Assembly (NCBI GenBank): GCA_964603595.1
Contig: CAZRVN010000002.1
Location: 124,001-188,000, forward strand
Source: JAQVEM01 sp964603595
GTDB lineage: Bacteria > Actinomycetota > Humimicrobiia > Humimicrobiales > Humimicrobiaceae
Length of the DNA stretch: 64,000 nucleotides
Direction of reading: 5' to 3'
In this document: one piece after another, positions 35,517-44,517 of the stretch
How positions within the stretch are numbered: the first letter of the stretch is position 1
How the letters are laid out: every line of letters begins with the position of its first letter
Program-made: the position numbers and the translations under genes
The notes under the pieces: model-generated
What the model was told of the DNA's origin: nothing
Databases searched by the model: none
Seen by the model: only the letters and a program-made list of their open reading frames with translations

Positions 35517-36728
35517 ATGAAATATAGAATAAGGGCATTAAATATAAAAAACAGGCAGGAAGGGTTAAAGGAGTATAAAAAGGTAGGAGCTTCACCTGAC
35601 GGTTCCCGTCTGATGATAGATAAAATCTTTCCGGTTTCTCTAAAAATAAGGGGAGTAAGCCCGCTGGCTGCAAATATATTAAAACAGGAGATGCTTGCAA
35701 GAGGCGGAGATGTTGTTACATCAAGGAATACGATTAGAGGGGATAGTAAAAAAACAGATATTATTATTCAGGGAACAACAAAAAAAATAGAGAGCCTGAT
35801 TATTAAAATTAAATCCCAGCCATTTGGATTAAAGGAGTTATCCAGTGATTTAAAAACCTATATGGATAGATTGGAAAGTAAATCAAAAAATAATCAACTT
35901 AAGATTGGCACAAAGAAATTTAATCTGGATGAAAAGATACTTGTGATGGGGATATTAAATGTAACACCTGATTCTTTCTATGACGGCGGATTTTATTTTG
36001 AAAAAGAAAAAGCATATAAGAGGGCTGAAACTATAGTCAGTGAAGGAGCAGATATAATTGATGTGGGAGGAATGTCAACCAGGCCCGGTTCTCTTCCGGT
36101 AAGTCTTGAAGAGGAAATGGATAGAATAATCCCGGTAATAAAATATATCAAAAAAAATTATGATATTTTAATATCTGCTGATACCTGCAGACCTGAAGTG
36201 GCCAGAAAAGCTATAGATGAAGGGGCACATATCATAAATGATGTAAGCGGTCTTTCTATGGGTAAGGATATGACAGTTATTATTGCAGAAAGCGGTGTTT
36301 CATTAATAATAATGCATATTAAAGGAACACCGGAAAATATGCAGAAGAATCCAAAGTATAATAATGTGATAGATGAAATCTATGATTTTCTTGAAGATAA
36401 AACGGCTGCGGCAATAGAATCCGGTATTGAGCCAGGAAAAATAATCGTAGACCCCGGAATAGGATTTGGTAAGACAATTGAGCATAACCTTGAAATATTA
36501 AATAAGATTAAAGATTTTAAGATGCTGGGGTATCCGATGATGGTTGGAGCATCAAGAAAATCATTTATTGGAGGTATTCTTGATTTACCTGTTGAAGAGA
36601 GACTTGAGGGAAGCATTGCTGCAGCAGTTTATTCTATTATAAATGGGGTAGATATTTTAAGAGTGCATGATGTCAAAGAAACAGCAAGGGCAGCAGAGGT
36701 TGCAAGAAGAATATCCAGTGGATTTTAA
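35517..36728 (+). CDS. folP: Dihydropteroate synthase with N-terminal extension
   Basis: Condenses the pterin pyrophosphate with p-aminobenzoate. At 403 residues it is about 130 longer than E. coli FolP. The catalytic TIM barrel begins with GILNVTPDSF (145-154), then DVGGMSTRPGS (second pterin loop), SADTCRPEVA and a GASRKSF segment near the end. The extra N-terminal domain (about 1-135), with SLKIRGVSPLAANILKQEM, is seen in clostridial and thermophile homologues; its role is unknown to me. It starts 3 nt after folE. Confidence 0.95.
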   Translation: MKYRIRALNIKNRQEGLKEYKKVGASPDGSRLMIDKIFPVSLKIRGVSPLAANILKQEMLARGGDVVTSRNTIRGDSKKTDIIIQGTTKKIESLIIKIKSQPFGLKELSSDLKTYMDRLESKSKNNQLKIGTKKFNLDEKILVMGILNVTPDSFYDGGFYFEKEKAYKRAETIVSEGADIIDVGGMSTRPGSLPVSLEEEMDRIIPVIKYIKKNYDILISADTCRPEVARKAIDEGAHIINDVSGLSMGKDMTVIIAESGVSLIIMHIKGTPENMQKNPKYNNVIDEIYDFLEDKTAAAIESGIEPGKIIVDPGIGFGKTIEHNLEILNKIKDFKMLGYPMMVGASRKSFIGGILDLPVEERLEGSIAAAVYSIINGVDILRVHDVKETARAAEVARRISSGF

Positions 36729-36780
36729 ATCAAATAAAACATTAATTATTTAATATTTTTATCAGTATTATCTTTTTAAA

Positions 36781-37692
36781 ATGTTCAGAATAATAATAAA
36801 AAATCTTAATTTATTCGGTTACCACGGTGTTAAAGAAAGTGAGAAGACGGGTGGCCAGAATTTTTGTTTTAATGTTGAAATTTTCCTTGATAAAGACAGT
36901 TTTTTAGATAGTGATAATCTGGGAGATACGGTAAATTATTCAGAAGCTATAAAAATCTTAAAGGATATAAATAGCAGTAATAGATTTAATCTCCTTGAAA
37001 CATTATCTCAAACAATAGCAATAAGGATTATGGAAATGTCGCCTCTGGTAGAGAGAGTATCTGTAAAAATAGAAAAAACCTCTCCGCCAATAAAGGAGAA
37101 TCTTGGGTCTGTAGGGATTGAATATGCGCTTGATCGAAAAAGTGTGGAAAGTATGGAAGGGGGAAAATTAGAGAATAGTGAAGGAACCAAATTAGATGTT
37201 TATATGTCTCTGGGGTCAAATATTGGAAACCGGGAAAATAATTTAAGGAAAGCTGTCGGAATGATTGATGCCAATAAGAATATTGATGTACTTAAAGTAT
37301 CCTCCATTTATGAAACAGAACCAATGTATCTTAAGGACCAGAATTACTTTTACAACATTGTATTAAAGGCAAAAGTAAGTGAGAAAACTAGCCCCTTTGG
37401 AATGCTGGGGTATTTAAAGAAGATTGAGTCTGGATTTAGCGGTAAAAAGGATAAGAGATATGGCCCGAGGGCTATTGATATTGATTTATTATATTATGGA
37501 GGTATGTCTATAGATTCTGATTTTTTAACCATACCCCACCCCGGAATAGAAGAGAGGAAATTTGTTTTAATTCCATTAAATGAAATTAATCCTGAATTTA
37601 AAATAAAAGGAAGCGACATAAAGAGTTTTATTGAAAAAGCAAATCTTACAGAGAAGGTAAATCTGGTAAAGGAATGGAAATTGCATGACTGA
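36781..37692 (+). CDS. folBK: Dihydroneopterin aldolase-HPPK fusion (FolB-FolK)
   Basis: 303 residues with two enzymes in series. FolB (1-117): NLNLFGYHGVKESEK and the catalytic YSEAIKIL region, retroaldol cleavage of dihydroneopterin. A short acidic linker (about 118-138). FolK (139-303): LGSNIGNRE (144-152), YETEPMYLKDQNYFYN and RYGPRAIDIDLLYYG, pyrophosphoryl transfer to the pterin. The fused pair supplies the substrate of the adjacent FolP. No ribosome site is obvious at ATG 36781. Confidence 0.95.
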   Translation: MFRIIIKNLNLFGYHGVKESEKTGGQNFCFNVEIFLDKDSFLDSDNLGDTVNYSEAIKILKDINSSNRFNLLETLSQTIAIRIMEMSPLVERVSVKIEKTSPPIKENLGSVGIEYALDRKSVESMEGGKLENSEGTKLDVYMSLGSNIGNRENNLRKAVGMIDANKNIDVLKVSSIYETEPMYLKDQNYFYNIVLKAKVSEKTSPFGMLGYLKKIESGFSGKKDKRYGPRAIDIDLLYYGGMSIDSDFLTIPHPGIEERKFVLIPLNEINPEFKIKGSDIKSFIEKANLTEKVNLVKEWKLHD

Positions 37693-37724
37693 AAAATAGC
37701 AAATGGCAACTGGCTATTTTTTTT
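37692..37724 (+). terminator. Rho-independent terminator after the folate operon
   Basis: A perfect 9-bp stem AAAAATAGC/GCTATTTTT (37692-37700 with 37713-37721), a 12-nt loop, and a run of eight T. Directly after the folBK stop. Confidence 0.8.
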
Positions 37725-37895
37725 ATTCTTAAGGTTTTGTTCTACGCAGTATGAATAATTTATTATCCTGGTGTTATCTTGACTTATGGGCATATGTTCA
37801 TTAAAATTAATTATGGTCATAAGTTCATAATTACTAATTAGATTGATTTGATTTACAAAATAAAAGAAAATTATAATATAAAGGAGGTAATATAA

Positions 37896-38273
37896 ATGCC
37901 AAGAGGTGACGGAACAGGACCTGCAGGAGTAGGTCCAATGACTGGAAGAGCCAGCGGATATTGCGCTGGTTATAATACTCCTGGATATATGAATGCTTAT
38001 GGAGGAAGGTTTGCCGGCAGAGGTTTCAGAGGAGGATTTGGCGGCCGTGGTTATAGAAACAGGTATTATGCTACAGGTCTTCCCGGATGGAGCAGATATG
38101 ATGCCGGCTATCCTGAATGGGGTGGTGTGGCCAGGAATCCTTATGTCTCTGATGTAGATCCGGAGCAGGAAAAAGAAATATTAAGGAGAGAGTCCGAGGC
38201 CTTGCAGGTCCAGTTAGATGAAATAAAGACAAGGATGGAAGAGCTGTCCGGGGAAGAGAAAAAAAAGAAATAA
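37896..38273 (+). CDS. DUF5320 glycine-rich protein
   Basis: 125 residues. It begins MPRGDGTGPAGVGPMTGR, the DUF5320 N-terminal signature, followed by a Gly/Arg/Tyr-rich region (about 35-75) and a charged C-terminal coiled coil (about 88-125, EKEILRRESEALQVQLDEI). A strong AAGGAGG site lies 10 nt upstream. Function unknown. Such genes repeatedly accompany Mrp/MinD ATPases and NifX-like proteins in anaerobes, as here. Two related proteins occur at 40738 and 51944. Confidence 0.85.
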   Translation: MPRGDGTGPAGVGPMTGRASGYCAGYNTPGYMNAYGGRFAGRGFRGGFGGRGYRNRYYATGLPGWSRYDAGYPEWGGVARNPYVSDVDPEQEKEILRRESEALQVQLDEIKTRMEELSGEEKKKK

Positions 38274-38377
38274 ATACAAGTTATAAAAAGGAAGTATAAG
38301 ATATAATATTTAAAATTAAGCTGTTTTAAAGCAGGTATATATCTATGCTTCCTAAAAATTATTTATAAGGTGGATAG

Positions 38378-39187
38378 ATGAGTGAAGAAAAAATGAATGA
38401 CGAAGTTACAAAGAATATGGCTGGAGTAAAAAATAAATTTATGGTTTTTAGCGGCAAGGGAGGCGTTGGTAAGACTACTGTGGCAGTGAACCTGGCCTAT
38501 CGAATAATGACTAAAGGTTACAAGATTGGTATTCTTGATGTAGATATCCATGGCCCTAATGTAATAAAAATAATGGGTCTTGAAAAACAAAGACTGTCAG
38601 GCAAAGATGATAGAATAGAGCCGATTAGGGCTTTCCCGGATATGAAAGTAATAAGTACTGCTTCAATCCTGGAAACCGAGGATAGCCCGGTTATCTGGAG
38701 GGGTCCCTTGAAAATGAAATTAATCAGGCAATTTTTAAGTGATGTTAACTGGGGTAATATTGATTATATGATTATTGACTCTCCGCCAGGTACGGGAGAT
38801 GAGCCGCTGAGTGTAGTTCAGCTTATACCTGACCTTAACGGGGGTATTGTGGTTACAACTCCACAAAGTATGGCTACAATAGATGCCAGAAAGAGTATAA
38901 AGTTCGCGCAGCAATTAAAAATACCGTTTATAGGAGTTATAGAAAATATGTCCGGGTTTATTTGTCCTCATTGCGGGGAAAGGATAGATATTTTTAAAAC
39001 TGGTGGCGGCGAGCAGGTTGCCAAGGAGATGAATGTTGAGTTTCTGGGAAGGATTCCTTATGACAATGAGGTTATGAATCTGAGTGATGAAGGAAATGTA
39101 TATTTAAAGAATTATAAAAATGGTACACCTGTAAGTGAAGCTTTCAGTTATATATCAGATAAAATAATAAAATTATCTTTAACTTAA
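38378..39187 (+). CDS. Mrp/NBP35-type Fe-S carrier ATPase
   Basis: 269 residues, a ParA-like P-loop ATPase of the ApbC/Nbp35 group that carries and transfers [4Fe-4S] clusters. Deviant Walker A SGKGGVGKTT (25-34), DSPPGTGDEPLS (switch II region), and CPHCGE (about 196-201), the CxxC that binds the bridging cluster in a dimer. It follows the DUF5320 gene by 104 bp. It likely serves the same maturation system as the MinD proteins downstream. Confidence 0.93.
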   Translation: MSEEKMNDEVTKNMAGVKNKFMVFSGKGGVGKTTVAVNLAYRIMTKGYKIGILDVDIHGPNVIKIMGLEKQRLSGKDDRIEPIRAFPDMKVISTASILETEDSPVIWRGPLKMKLIRQFLSDVNWGNIDYMIIDSPPGTGDEPLSVVQLIPDLNGGIVVTTPQSMATIDARKSIKFAQQLKIPFIGVIENMSGFICPHCGERIDIFKTGGGEQVAKEMNVEFLGRIPYDNEVMNLSDEGNVYLKNYKNGTPVSEAFSYISDKIIKLSLT

Positions 39188-39352
39188 TACTGTTAGGGCT
39201 ACTTTTTATATTAAGTGTAAAATAGCGTGTTGGTTAATGTGTTAGCAGGAATACCCCGTTATTAAGGGTAATAAAAACCCGGAATAAAATTTGTATTTTT
39301 GTAAATCATATAAAAAAGGTATATTTTTAATAGTAAGGAGTGTGAAAGCCAT

Positions 39353-40306
39353 TTGTTTTATGGACCTGTGTTATCAAGGAGGTTTGGCTATTCCCTGGGG
39401 GTGGATTTAGTTCCCCTTAAGGTATGCGTATATGATTGCATATATTGCCAGCTTGGTAAAACTACAGATAAGACCATAGAGAGAAAGAAATATGTTGATA
39501 TTAATTTTACGGAATTTAAAGATGAGCTTAAAAAAAGGATAAAAAGTTACCCATATATTGACTATATCACTTTTTCTGGTTCAGGTGAGCCAACCCTTAA
39601 TAGTGATATTGGCAGACTTATTAATATTGCAAAAGAAAATTCCAGTATTCCTGTAGCCGTTCTTACCAGTGGAGGCATTCTCAGTTTTAATGAGGTTATT
39701 GATGATATAAATTCAGCGGATTTGATAAAGGTTTCTCTGGATGCACCTGATGACCGCCTGCTTAAGAAAATAAACCGACCCTCGAAGGGAATCAATTTTG
39801 ATAAAAATATATCAGGTTTGAAGAAATTAATAGACAGTTTTAGTGGAAATATATGGCTGGAGATAATGATGCTCGGGGGGATAAATGATGACCTGGATAA
39901 TGCGGATAAATTCAAGCAAATAATAGAAAGTCTGGGAGATGGCATTGAAAAGATTCATTTAAATACACCGGTAAGGTCTTTGGGTGAATACAAGGGAAGA
40001 TATTCCGTAAAAATACCTTCATTTAAAAGGTTAAAAGAGATAGAGGATATTCTTGGTGAAAGAGCCCGGATAATAGGTGATGTAAGCCATAAAAAATATG
40101 ACAGTAATATGGTAGAAATTGAGAAAGAAATAATGGAATTACTTAAAAGAAGACCGGTAGGTATTAAAGAAATAGCTTTTTCTCTTGGTCTTAACCTCAA
40201 TGAAGTGATAAAATTTATCAATAAATTGCTGGCCATGGGTGAGATAGAGCGTGTTATTCGTAATGATATGGCGTATTATTTTAAAACAGGAGGTAAGAGA
40301 GTATGA
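39353..40306 (+). CDS. Radical SAM protein, COG0731 type
   Basis: 317 residues. The radical SAM cluster motif is C25-x3-C29-x2-C32 (CVYDCIYC). YITFSGSGEPTLNSDIG is the GGE-like SAM-binding region. The C-terminal part (about 255-317) looks like a winged helix (RRPVGIKEIAFSLGLNLNEV). The family is related to wybutosine-type and YdeM-like enzymes of unknown substrate. It starts at TTG 39353 with AAGGAG 12 nt upstream. It overlaps the NifX-like gene by 4 bp, so the two are coupled. The substrate is not deducible. Confidence 0.9.
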   Translation: MFYGPVLSRRFGYSLGVDLVPLKVCVYDCIYCQLGKTTDKTIERKKYVDINFTEFKDELKKRIKSYPYIDYITFSGSGEPTLNSDIGRLINIAKENSSIPVAVLTSGGILSFNEVIDDINSADLIKVSLDAPDDRLLKKINRPSKGINFDKNISGLKKLIDSFSGNIWLEIMMLGGINDDLDNADKFKQIIESLGDGIEKIHLNTPVRSLGEYKGRYSVKIPSFKRLKEIEDILGERARIIGDVSHKKYDSNMVEIEKEIMELLKRRPVGIKEIAFSLGLNLNEVIKFINKLLAMGEIERVIRNDMAYYFKTGGKRV

Positions 40307-40665
40307 AGATTGCTATTTCAACTGACGGGGATGAAGTTTCCCCTCATTTTGGAAGATGCCCCCAATTTACAATTATCGAGATTAAAAATAATGAGCTGGT
40401 AGATAAAAAGACTATAGAAAATCCAGGACACCACCCTAACTATCTTCCCCGCTATCTTGGGAAGATTGGAGTAAGTTGTGTAGTAGCAGGCGGAATGGGA
40501 ATGAGAGCAAAAGCCAATTTTAACCGGGAAGGCGTTGAAACTATACTTGGTGTTGAAGGAAAAATTGAAGAAATTATAGATAAAATAATAAGTGGTTCCC
40601 TGGAAGGGGGAGAAAGTATCTACAAGCCAGGTATGGGGAAAGGGTACGGGGTTGAAAAGACCTAG
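40303..40665 (+). CDS. NifX/NifB-like iron-molybdenum cluster-binding protein
   Basis: 120 residues of the dinitrogenase iron-molybdenum cofactor (NifX/VnfX/C-terminal NifB) family. KIAISTDGDEVSPHFGRCPQ (2-21) and the CVVAGGMGMRAKANF segment (about 65-79) are typical. The fold binds Fe-S or FeMo-co precursors in nif systems, but no nitrogenase genes are present here. It overlaps the radical SAM gene by 4 bp. Confidence 0.9.
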   Translation: MKIAISTDGDEVSPHFGRCPQFTIIEIKNNELVDKKTIENPGHHPNYLPRYLGKIGVSCVVAGGMGMRAKANFNREGVETILGVEGKIEEIIDKIISGSLEGGESIYKPGMGKGYGVEKT

Positions 40666-40670
40666 TGCCC

Positions 40671-40694
40671 AAATAACTGGTTGCTGGTTATTTT
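40671..40694 (+). terminator. Terminator-like hairpin
   Basis: A perfect 7-bp stem AAATAAC/GTTATTT with a 9-nt loop, followed by TTAT. Just after the NifX-like gene; the stem is AT-rich, so strength is modest. Confidence 0.5.
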
Positions 40695-40737
40695 ATAGTA
40701 TTAAAAAATTTTAATTATCTTGAAAGGAGTGTTATAA

Positions 40738-40956
40738 ATGCCAAGAGGAGATGGAACAGGACCGGCAGGTCAGGGCCCTGGAACTGGAAGAGGGTTAGGC
40801 CGTGGTAGTGGAAGAGGCAGAATGGGAGGCCAGAGTCTAGGCCCCGATGGAAAATGTGTATGCCCGAAGTGTGGAACCACAGCTGAACATAGACTCGGAG
40901 AACCCTGCTATAAAATAAGTTGTCCGAAATGTGGAACAAAAATGGTGAGGGAATAG
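40738..40956 (+). CDS. DUF5320-type protein with zinc-ribbon motifs
   Basis: 72 residues. The N-terminus MPRGDGTGPAGQGPGTGRG is nearly the same as the protein at 37896, also at DNA level. The C-terminus has two CPKCGT motifs (about 42-47 and 61-66), a compact zinc- or Fe-S-binding ribbon, in place of the coiled coil. GGAG 9 nt upstream supports the start. It is followed 2 nt later by the DUF134 gene. Confidence 0.85.
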   Translation: MPRGDGTGPAGQGPGTGRGLGRGSGRGRMGGQSLGPDGKCVCPKCGTTAEHRLGEPCYKISCPKCGTKMVRE

Positions 40957-40958
40957 AG

Positions 40959-41396
40959 ATGTCAGCAAGACCGGTAATTAATAAGATAGTGAACACTGTA
41001 CCATTGTTTGTATATTATAAGCCAGATGGTGTTACACTGGAAAAGATAGATGAAATTATATTGACACTGGAAGAAATTGAAACCCTTAATTTAAAGGACA
41101 GACAGGGTCTGGATCAAAAAGACGGCGCAAGGGTTATGGGTATATCCAGGTCTACTTTTCAGAGATTGTTGAAGTCTGCAAGAAATAAAATTATAACTGC
41201 AATAATTGAAGGAAAAGCGTTGAAGTTTGAAGGTGGCAATTATATCTCGGATAAGAATATTATGAAAACCAGATGCCTTAAGGGGACCTATCATTACCGT
41301 ATTAAAAAAGAAGACCTGGATGGGAAGGTACAGGAATATAAATTGAGTAAGATAAAATGCCCTGAATGCGGTAAAAGGTTGGTTACATTTAAATAA
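40959..41396 (+). CDS. DUF134 family HTH protein
   Basis: I choose ATG 40959 (MSARPVINK), because DUF134 proteins start with a short RP-containing sequence and GGGAATAGAG precedes it; the longer frame from 40920 overlaps the previous gene. 145 residues. DGVTLEKIDEIILTLEEIET (about 23-42) and the sigma-region-4-like helix-turn-helix GARVMGISRSTFQRLL (about 56-71) are family features. A C-terminal CPECG motif could bind metal. A likely transcriptional regulator of this cluster. Confidence 0.88.
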   Translation: MSARPVINKIVNTVPLFVYYKPDGVTLEKIDEIILTLEEIETLNLKDRQGLDQKDGARVMGISRSTFQRLLKSARNKIITAIIEGKALKFEGGNYISDKNIMKTRCLKGTYHYRIKKEDLDGKVQEYKLSKIKCPECGKRLVTFK

Positions 41397-41422
41397 TTTT
41401 TTTTAAATAAGAGGGGGAGAAA

Positions 41423-41797
41423 ATGAAAGTTGCTATTTCTTCTAATGGGGATACGCTGCAATCAAATGTGGACCAGAGATTTGCAAGGTGTCCTTATTAT
41501 ATTATTTATGATACAGATAGCGGAAGCTTTGAAGCTGTTAATAATGAAAGCAGCATGGCAGGCGGGGGTGCAGGTATACAGGCAGCGCAGAGGATCTCTG
41601 ATATGGGCATAGGAGCAGTAATAAGCGGCAATATCGGACCCAATGCTTTCAGAGTTCTGTCTGCTGCATCTATAAAAATTTATTCGGGAGCCACTGGCAT
41701 TATAAAAGACATTATAGAGAAATTTAAAAAGGGAGAATATAAACAGACAAGCAGCCCTGATGTTGATTCGCATTTTGGTATGGGTAGAGGTAATTAG
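41423..41797 (+). CDS. Second NifX-like protein
   Basis: 124 residues, the same fold family as 40303: KVAISSNGDTLQSNVDQRFA (2-21) and a FGMGRG end. VDQRFARCPYYIIYD has the conserved arginine-cysteine region. GAGGGGG precedes the ATG. Followed 17 bp later by the first MinD-type ATPase. The two NifX-like proteins may bind different clusters or act as donor and acceptor; this is inference. Confidence 0.9.
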   Translation: MKVAISSNGDTLQSNVDQRFARCPYYIIYDTDSGSFEAVNNESSMAGGGAGIQAAQRISDMGIGAVISGNIGPNAFRVLSAASIKIYSGATGIIKDIIEKFKKGEYKQTSSPDVDSHFGMGRGN

Positions 41798-41814
41798 AGA
41801 AAGAGAGCAGTGTA

Positions 41815-42663
41815 GTGATAATATCTATTGCCAGCGGCAAAGGTGGAACAGGAAAAACAATGGTAGCTGTTAATCTGGCTCTGTCATTGAGCAATATCCA
41901 GCTGGTAGATTGTGATGTTGAAGAACCCAACTGTCATATTTTTATAAAACCTGATATAGAGAACAGAAGCACGGTTTCTATCCCTGTTCCGGAAGTAAAT
42001 AGGGATAAATGTAATGGATGCGGGCGCTGCCAGGAAGTATGTGCATATAATGCGATTGCTGTTGTCAAAAAAGAAGTTATAATCTTTTCGGAATTGTGTC
42101 ATGGCTGTGGTTCCTGCTCTTATTTCTGTCCCCTCAAAGCCATAGATGAAAAGAATAAAGAAATAGGTATTATTGAAACCGGGAGGAAAAACAATATCAG
42201 GTTTGTACATGGTAAACTAAATGTCGGAATGATGATGTCTCCCCCGGTTATAAGAGAAGTGAAAAAATGTATTGATAAGGAAAAAACAGTAATAATTGAT
42301 TCCCCGCCGGGAACATCCTGCCCTGTGATTACAACAATTAAAGACACAAACTTTGTTATTCTTGTGACAGAACCCACACCTTTTGGATTAAATGATCTCT
42401 CACTGGCTGTTGAAGTGGTTAGGAAACTGGGAATACCTTCCGGTGTTATTATTAATCGTTCTGATCTAGGTAATGAAAAAATAGACCAGTATTGTGCCCG
42501 GGAGGGTATCCCTATCCTAATGAGAATACCTTTTGATAGAAAGATAGCTGAGATTTATTCAAATGGAGATACTATTGTAAGGTCCCTGCCGGAATATAAA
42601 AGTAAATTTGGTGATTTATATAAAAAGATAGAAAAGATTATAAATGATAAAAAGACAAAATGA
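41815..42663 (+). CDS. MinD-superfamily ATPase with inserted ferredoxin domain (1)
   Basis: 282 residues. P-loop SGKGGTGKT (7-15), then a 2x[4Fe-4S] ferredoxin insert: C66-C69-C72-C76 and C95-C98-C101-C105, then the ATPase continues with DSPPGTSCPVI. This is the COG1149 type, unrelated in function to cell-division MinD. It starts at GTG 41815. It forms a pair with the next gene, probably a heterodimer. The role in Fe-S or electron delivery is inferred from the insert and neighbours. Confidence 0.92.
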   Translation: MIISIASGKGGTGKTMVAVNLALSLSNIQLVDCDVEEPNCHIFIKPDIENRSTVSIPVPEVNRDKCNGCGRCQEVCAYNAIAVVKKEVIIFSELCHGCGSCSYFCPLKAIDEKNKEIGIIETGRKNNIRFVHGKLNVGMMMSPPVIREVKKCIDKEKTVIIDSPPGTSCPVITTIKDTNFVILVTEPTPFGLNDLSLAVEVVRKLGIPSGVIINRSDLGNEKIDQYCAREGIPILMRIPFDRKIAEIYSNGDTIVRSLPEYKSKFGDLYKKIEKIINDKKTK

Positions 42664-42707
42664 TATTGAGTTAAATAAAGGTGGAAAGATTCTATAAGGA
42701 TAATTAA

Positions 42708-43577
42708 ATGAAACAGATAGTGGTTATAAGTGGAAAAGGAGGAACAGGGAAGACAGTTATTACTGGCTCATTTGCAGCGCTGGCTAAAGATACAGTTATA
42801 GCAGACTGTGATGTTGATGCAGCAGATTTGCACCTTTTGCTCGATCCCGAGATTAAAGAATCATATGTTTTCAAAAGTGGATTTACTGCTTTCATACATA
42901 AAGAGAAGTGTACTAATTGCGGCATCTGCAAAAGAGTATGCAGGTTTGATGCGGTAAAAGATGTTTTTACTATAGATCCTGTTTCCTGTGAAGGATGTGC
43001 ATTCTGCAGTTATGCCTGTCCTGAAAATGCAATAGAGATGAAAGAGAATATTTCCGGTAAGTGGTTTGTTTCAGAGACGCGGTTTGGTCCAATGGTTCAT
43101 GCCCGTCTGGGCATTGCTGAGGAAAATTCAGGAAAATTAGTTTCACTGGTCCGCCAGAAAGCAAAAGAAATTGCTGAAGATAAGAATTATAAATGGGTTA
43201 TTATAGACGGCTCACCAGGTATCGGCTGCCCGGTGATTGCTTCTATAACAGGTGTAGATTGTGTGGTTATAGTAATTGAACCTACACTATCGGGTTTGCA
43301 CGATGCAAAGAGGCTGGTTGATGTTACTAATCACTTTAATGTAGAGGTAAAAGTTATAATAAATAAATACGATTTGAATTCTTATATAACCGGAAAAATA
43401 GAGCAATGGTTTAAAGATAAAAATATTGAAGTCCTTGGTAAAATAGAATTTAGTAAAGCTGTAGTAGAATCAGTTGTCAATGGGAAGACAGTAATAGAAT
43501 ATACGGATAACCGGGTTACAGAACAGCTGGGTAATATATGGGAAATGCTTAGGAAAAAAATGGAAGAGGGAAATTAG
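42708..43577 (+). CDS. MinD-superfamily ATPase with inserted ferredoxin domain (2)
   Basis: 289 residues, paralogue of the preceding gene. P-loop SGKGGTGKT (8-16), ferredoxin insert C68-C71-C74-C78 and C94-C97-C100-C104, then DGSPGIGCPVIAS. AAGGATAATTAA precedes the ATG. Tandem pairs of this kind sit beside NifX-like and DUF134 genes in many anaerobes; the biochemical role has not, to my knowledge, been settled. Confidence 0.92.
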   Translation: MKQIVVISGKGGTGKTVITGSFAALAKDTVIADCDVDAADLHLLLDPEIKESYVFKSGFTAFIHKEKCTNCGICKRVCRFDAVKDVFTIDPVSCEGCAFCSYACPENAIEMKENISGKWFVSETRFGPMVHARLGIAEENSGKLVSLVRQKAKEIAEDKNYKWVIIDGSPGIGCPVIASITGVDCVVIVIEPTLSGLHDAKRLVDVTNHFNVEVKVIINKYDLNSYITGKIEQWFKDKNIEVLGKIEFSKAVVESVVNGKTVIEYTDNRVTEQLGNIWEMLRKKMEEGN

Positions 43578-43583
43578 TGGAGA

Positions 43584-44517
43584 TTGATTGTGTGCAGAGG
43601 GCAAGTAATGCCCGGAAGTGAGTACGCCCTGAATATAAGTATCTCTTTTAATATAATTAAAGCTGTAAAAGGTAATGACCGGCAAAAAATTAAAAATTTT
43701 CTAAGCAAAAGTGAAGATGCAAGATCCATTAAAAAACATATCGAAAATAACTCTTATAACAGTGGTTCCAGAGACTTGCATATCATAAGGTTTTATTCTT
43801 CATATGTTGTCATATCAAATGGTAGAGTAATAAAAGTTACAAAACCCAGTATGAAATGTTGCCCCCTTGCAGGGGTTTTATACAGCGATATAGATTCGTC
43901 CGGTAATCTGTCTGTAGTTAAGGATGCTATTAAAAGAGCAATAGAGTCCAAGATATCTGAATTTGGATGTTTTACGGAAAAGCGTAAATTATTCAAGAAA
44001 AATATAGCTATGCCATACGGGGCCTCAGAGATTCTGATGTATGCTTTAAAAGAAAAGGCAGTTGACACGGCTGTGGTGGTTTTGCGAGGGAGCCGGAACA
44101 GTAATTGTAGATAAGCCAGAGATTGTCCAGGGAATTGGGGCACGCATGAACAGGATTTTCTATACATCCCCCATTGAAGGAATAATGGAAAAGGATTTAA
44201 AAATATCTTTAACATCTCTGGCAGTTTGCACCACTGGGATAACCAGGAACAGGATTATGGAAATAGGAGGACATACCGACATTGTCTGGAGCTGTGCATC
44301 AGAAGAGTTAAGGAAGACAGTAGGTAAGAGAGCGATAATGCAACTTTCAAGGAGAATACCTGTTTATATCTTAACTAAAAAGGGTCTTGGCCTGGTTGGA
44401 AGCTACAGCTCTCATAAAAATCTTATAAAAAACCTGGACTTGAGCAGTCAGTATATAGTTGCCAGTAATCTGAATAAAGGTAAAAAGATAAAATTGGTAA
44501 TTTCCGTACATACTTAA
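43584..44517 (+). pseudogene. DUF2099 (methanogenesis marker 8-like) protein, frameshifted
   Basis: Two overlapping frames make one family-like protein. The first (to 44114) ends GASEILMYALKEKAVDTAVVV before going out of frame; the second continues CEGAGTVIVDKPEIVQGIGA to 44517. Removing one T from TTTT at 44080-44083 restores VVVCEGAG with no other change. The total would be about 310 residues. Starts available: TTG 43584, GTG 43590, ATG 43608; the ATG has AGAGGG upstream. The family occurs in methanogens and some anaerobic bacteria, function unknown. It may be a homopolymer sequencing error, a real mutation, or programmed shifting. Confidence 0.75.

Noticed and set aside
40303..41797. Nitrogenase cofactor genes
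   Set aside because: NifX-like folds occur without nifHDK, nifEN or nifB; the fold alone does not indicate nitrogen fixation.
41815..43577. Cell-division MinD
   Set aside because: Both proteins carry ferredoxin inserts and lack a MinD amphipathic C-terminus; the neighbours are Fe-S genes.
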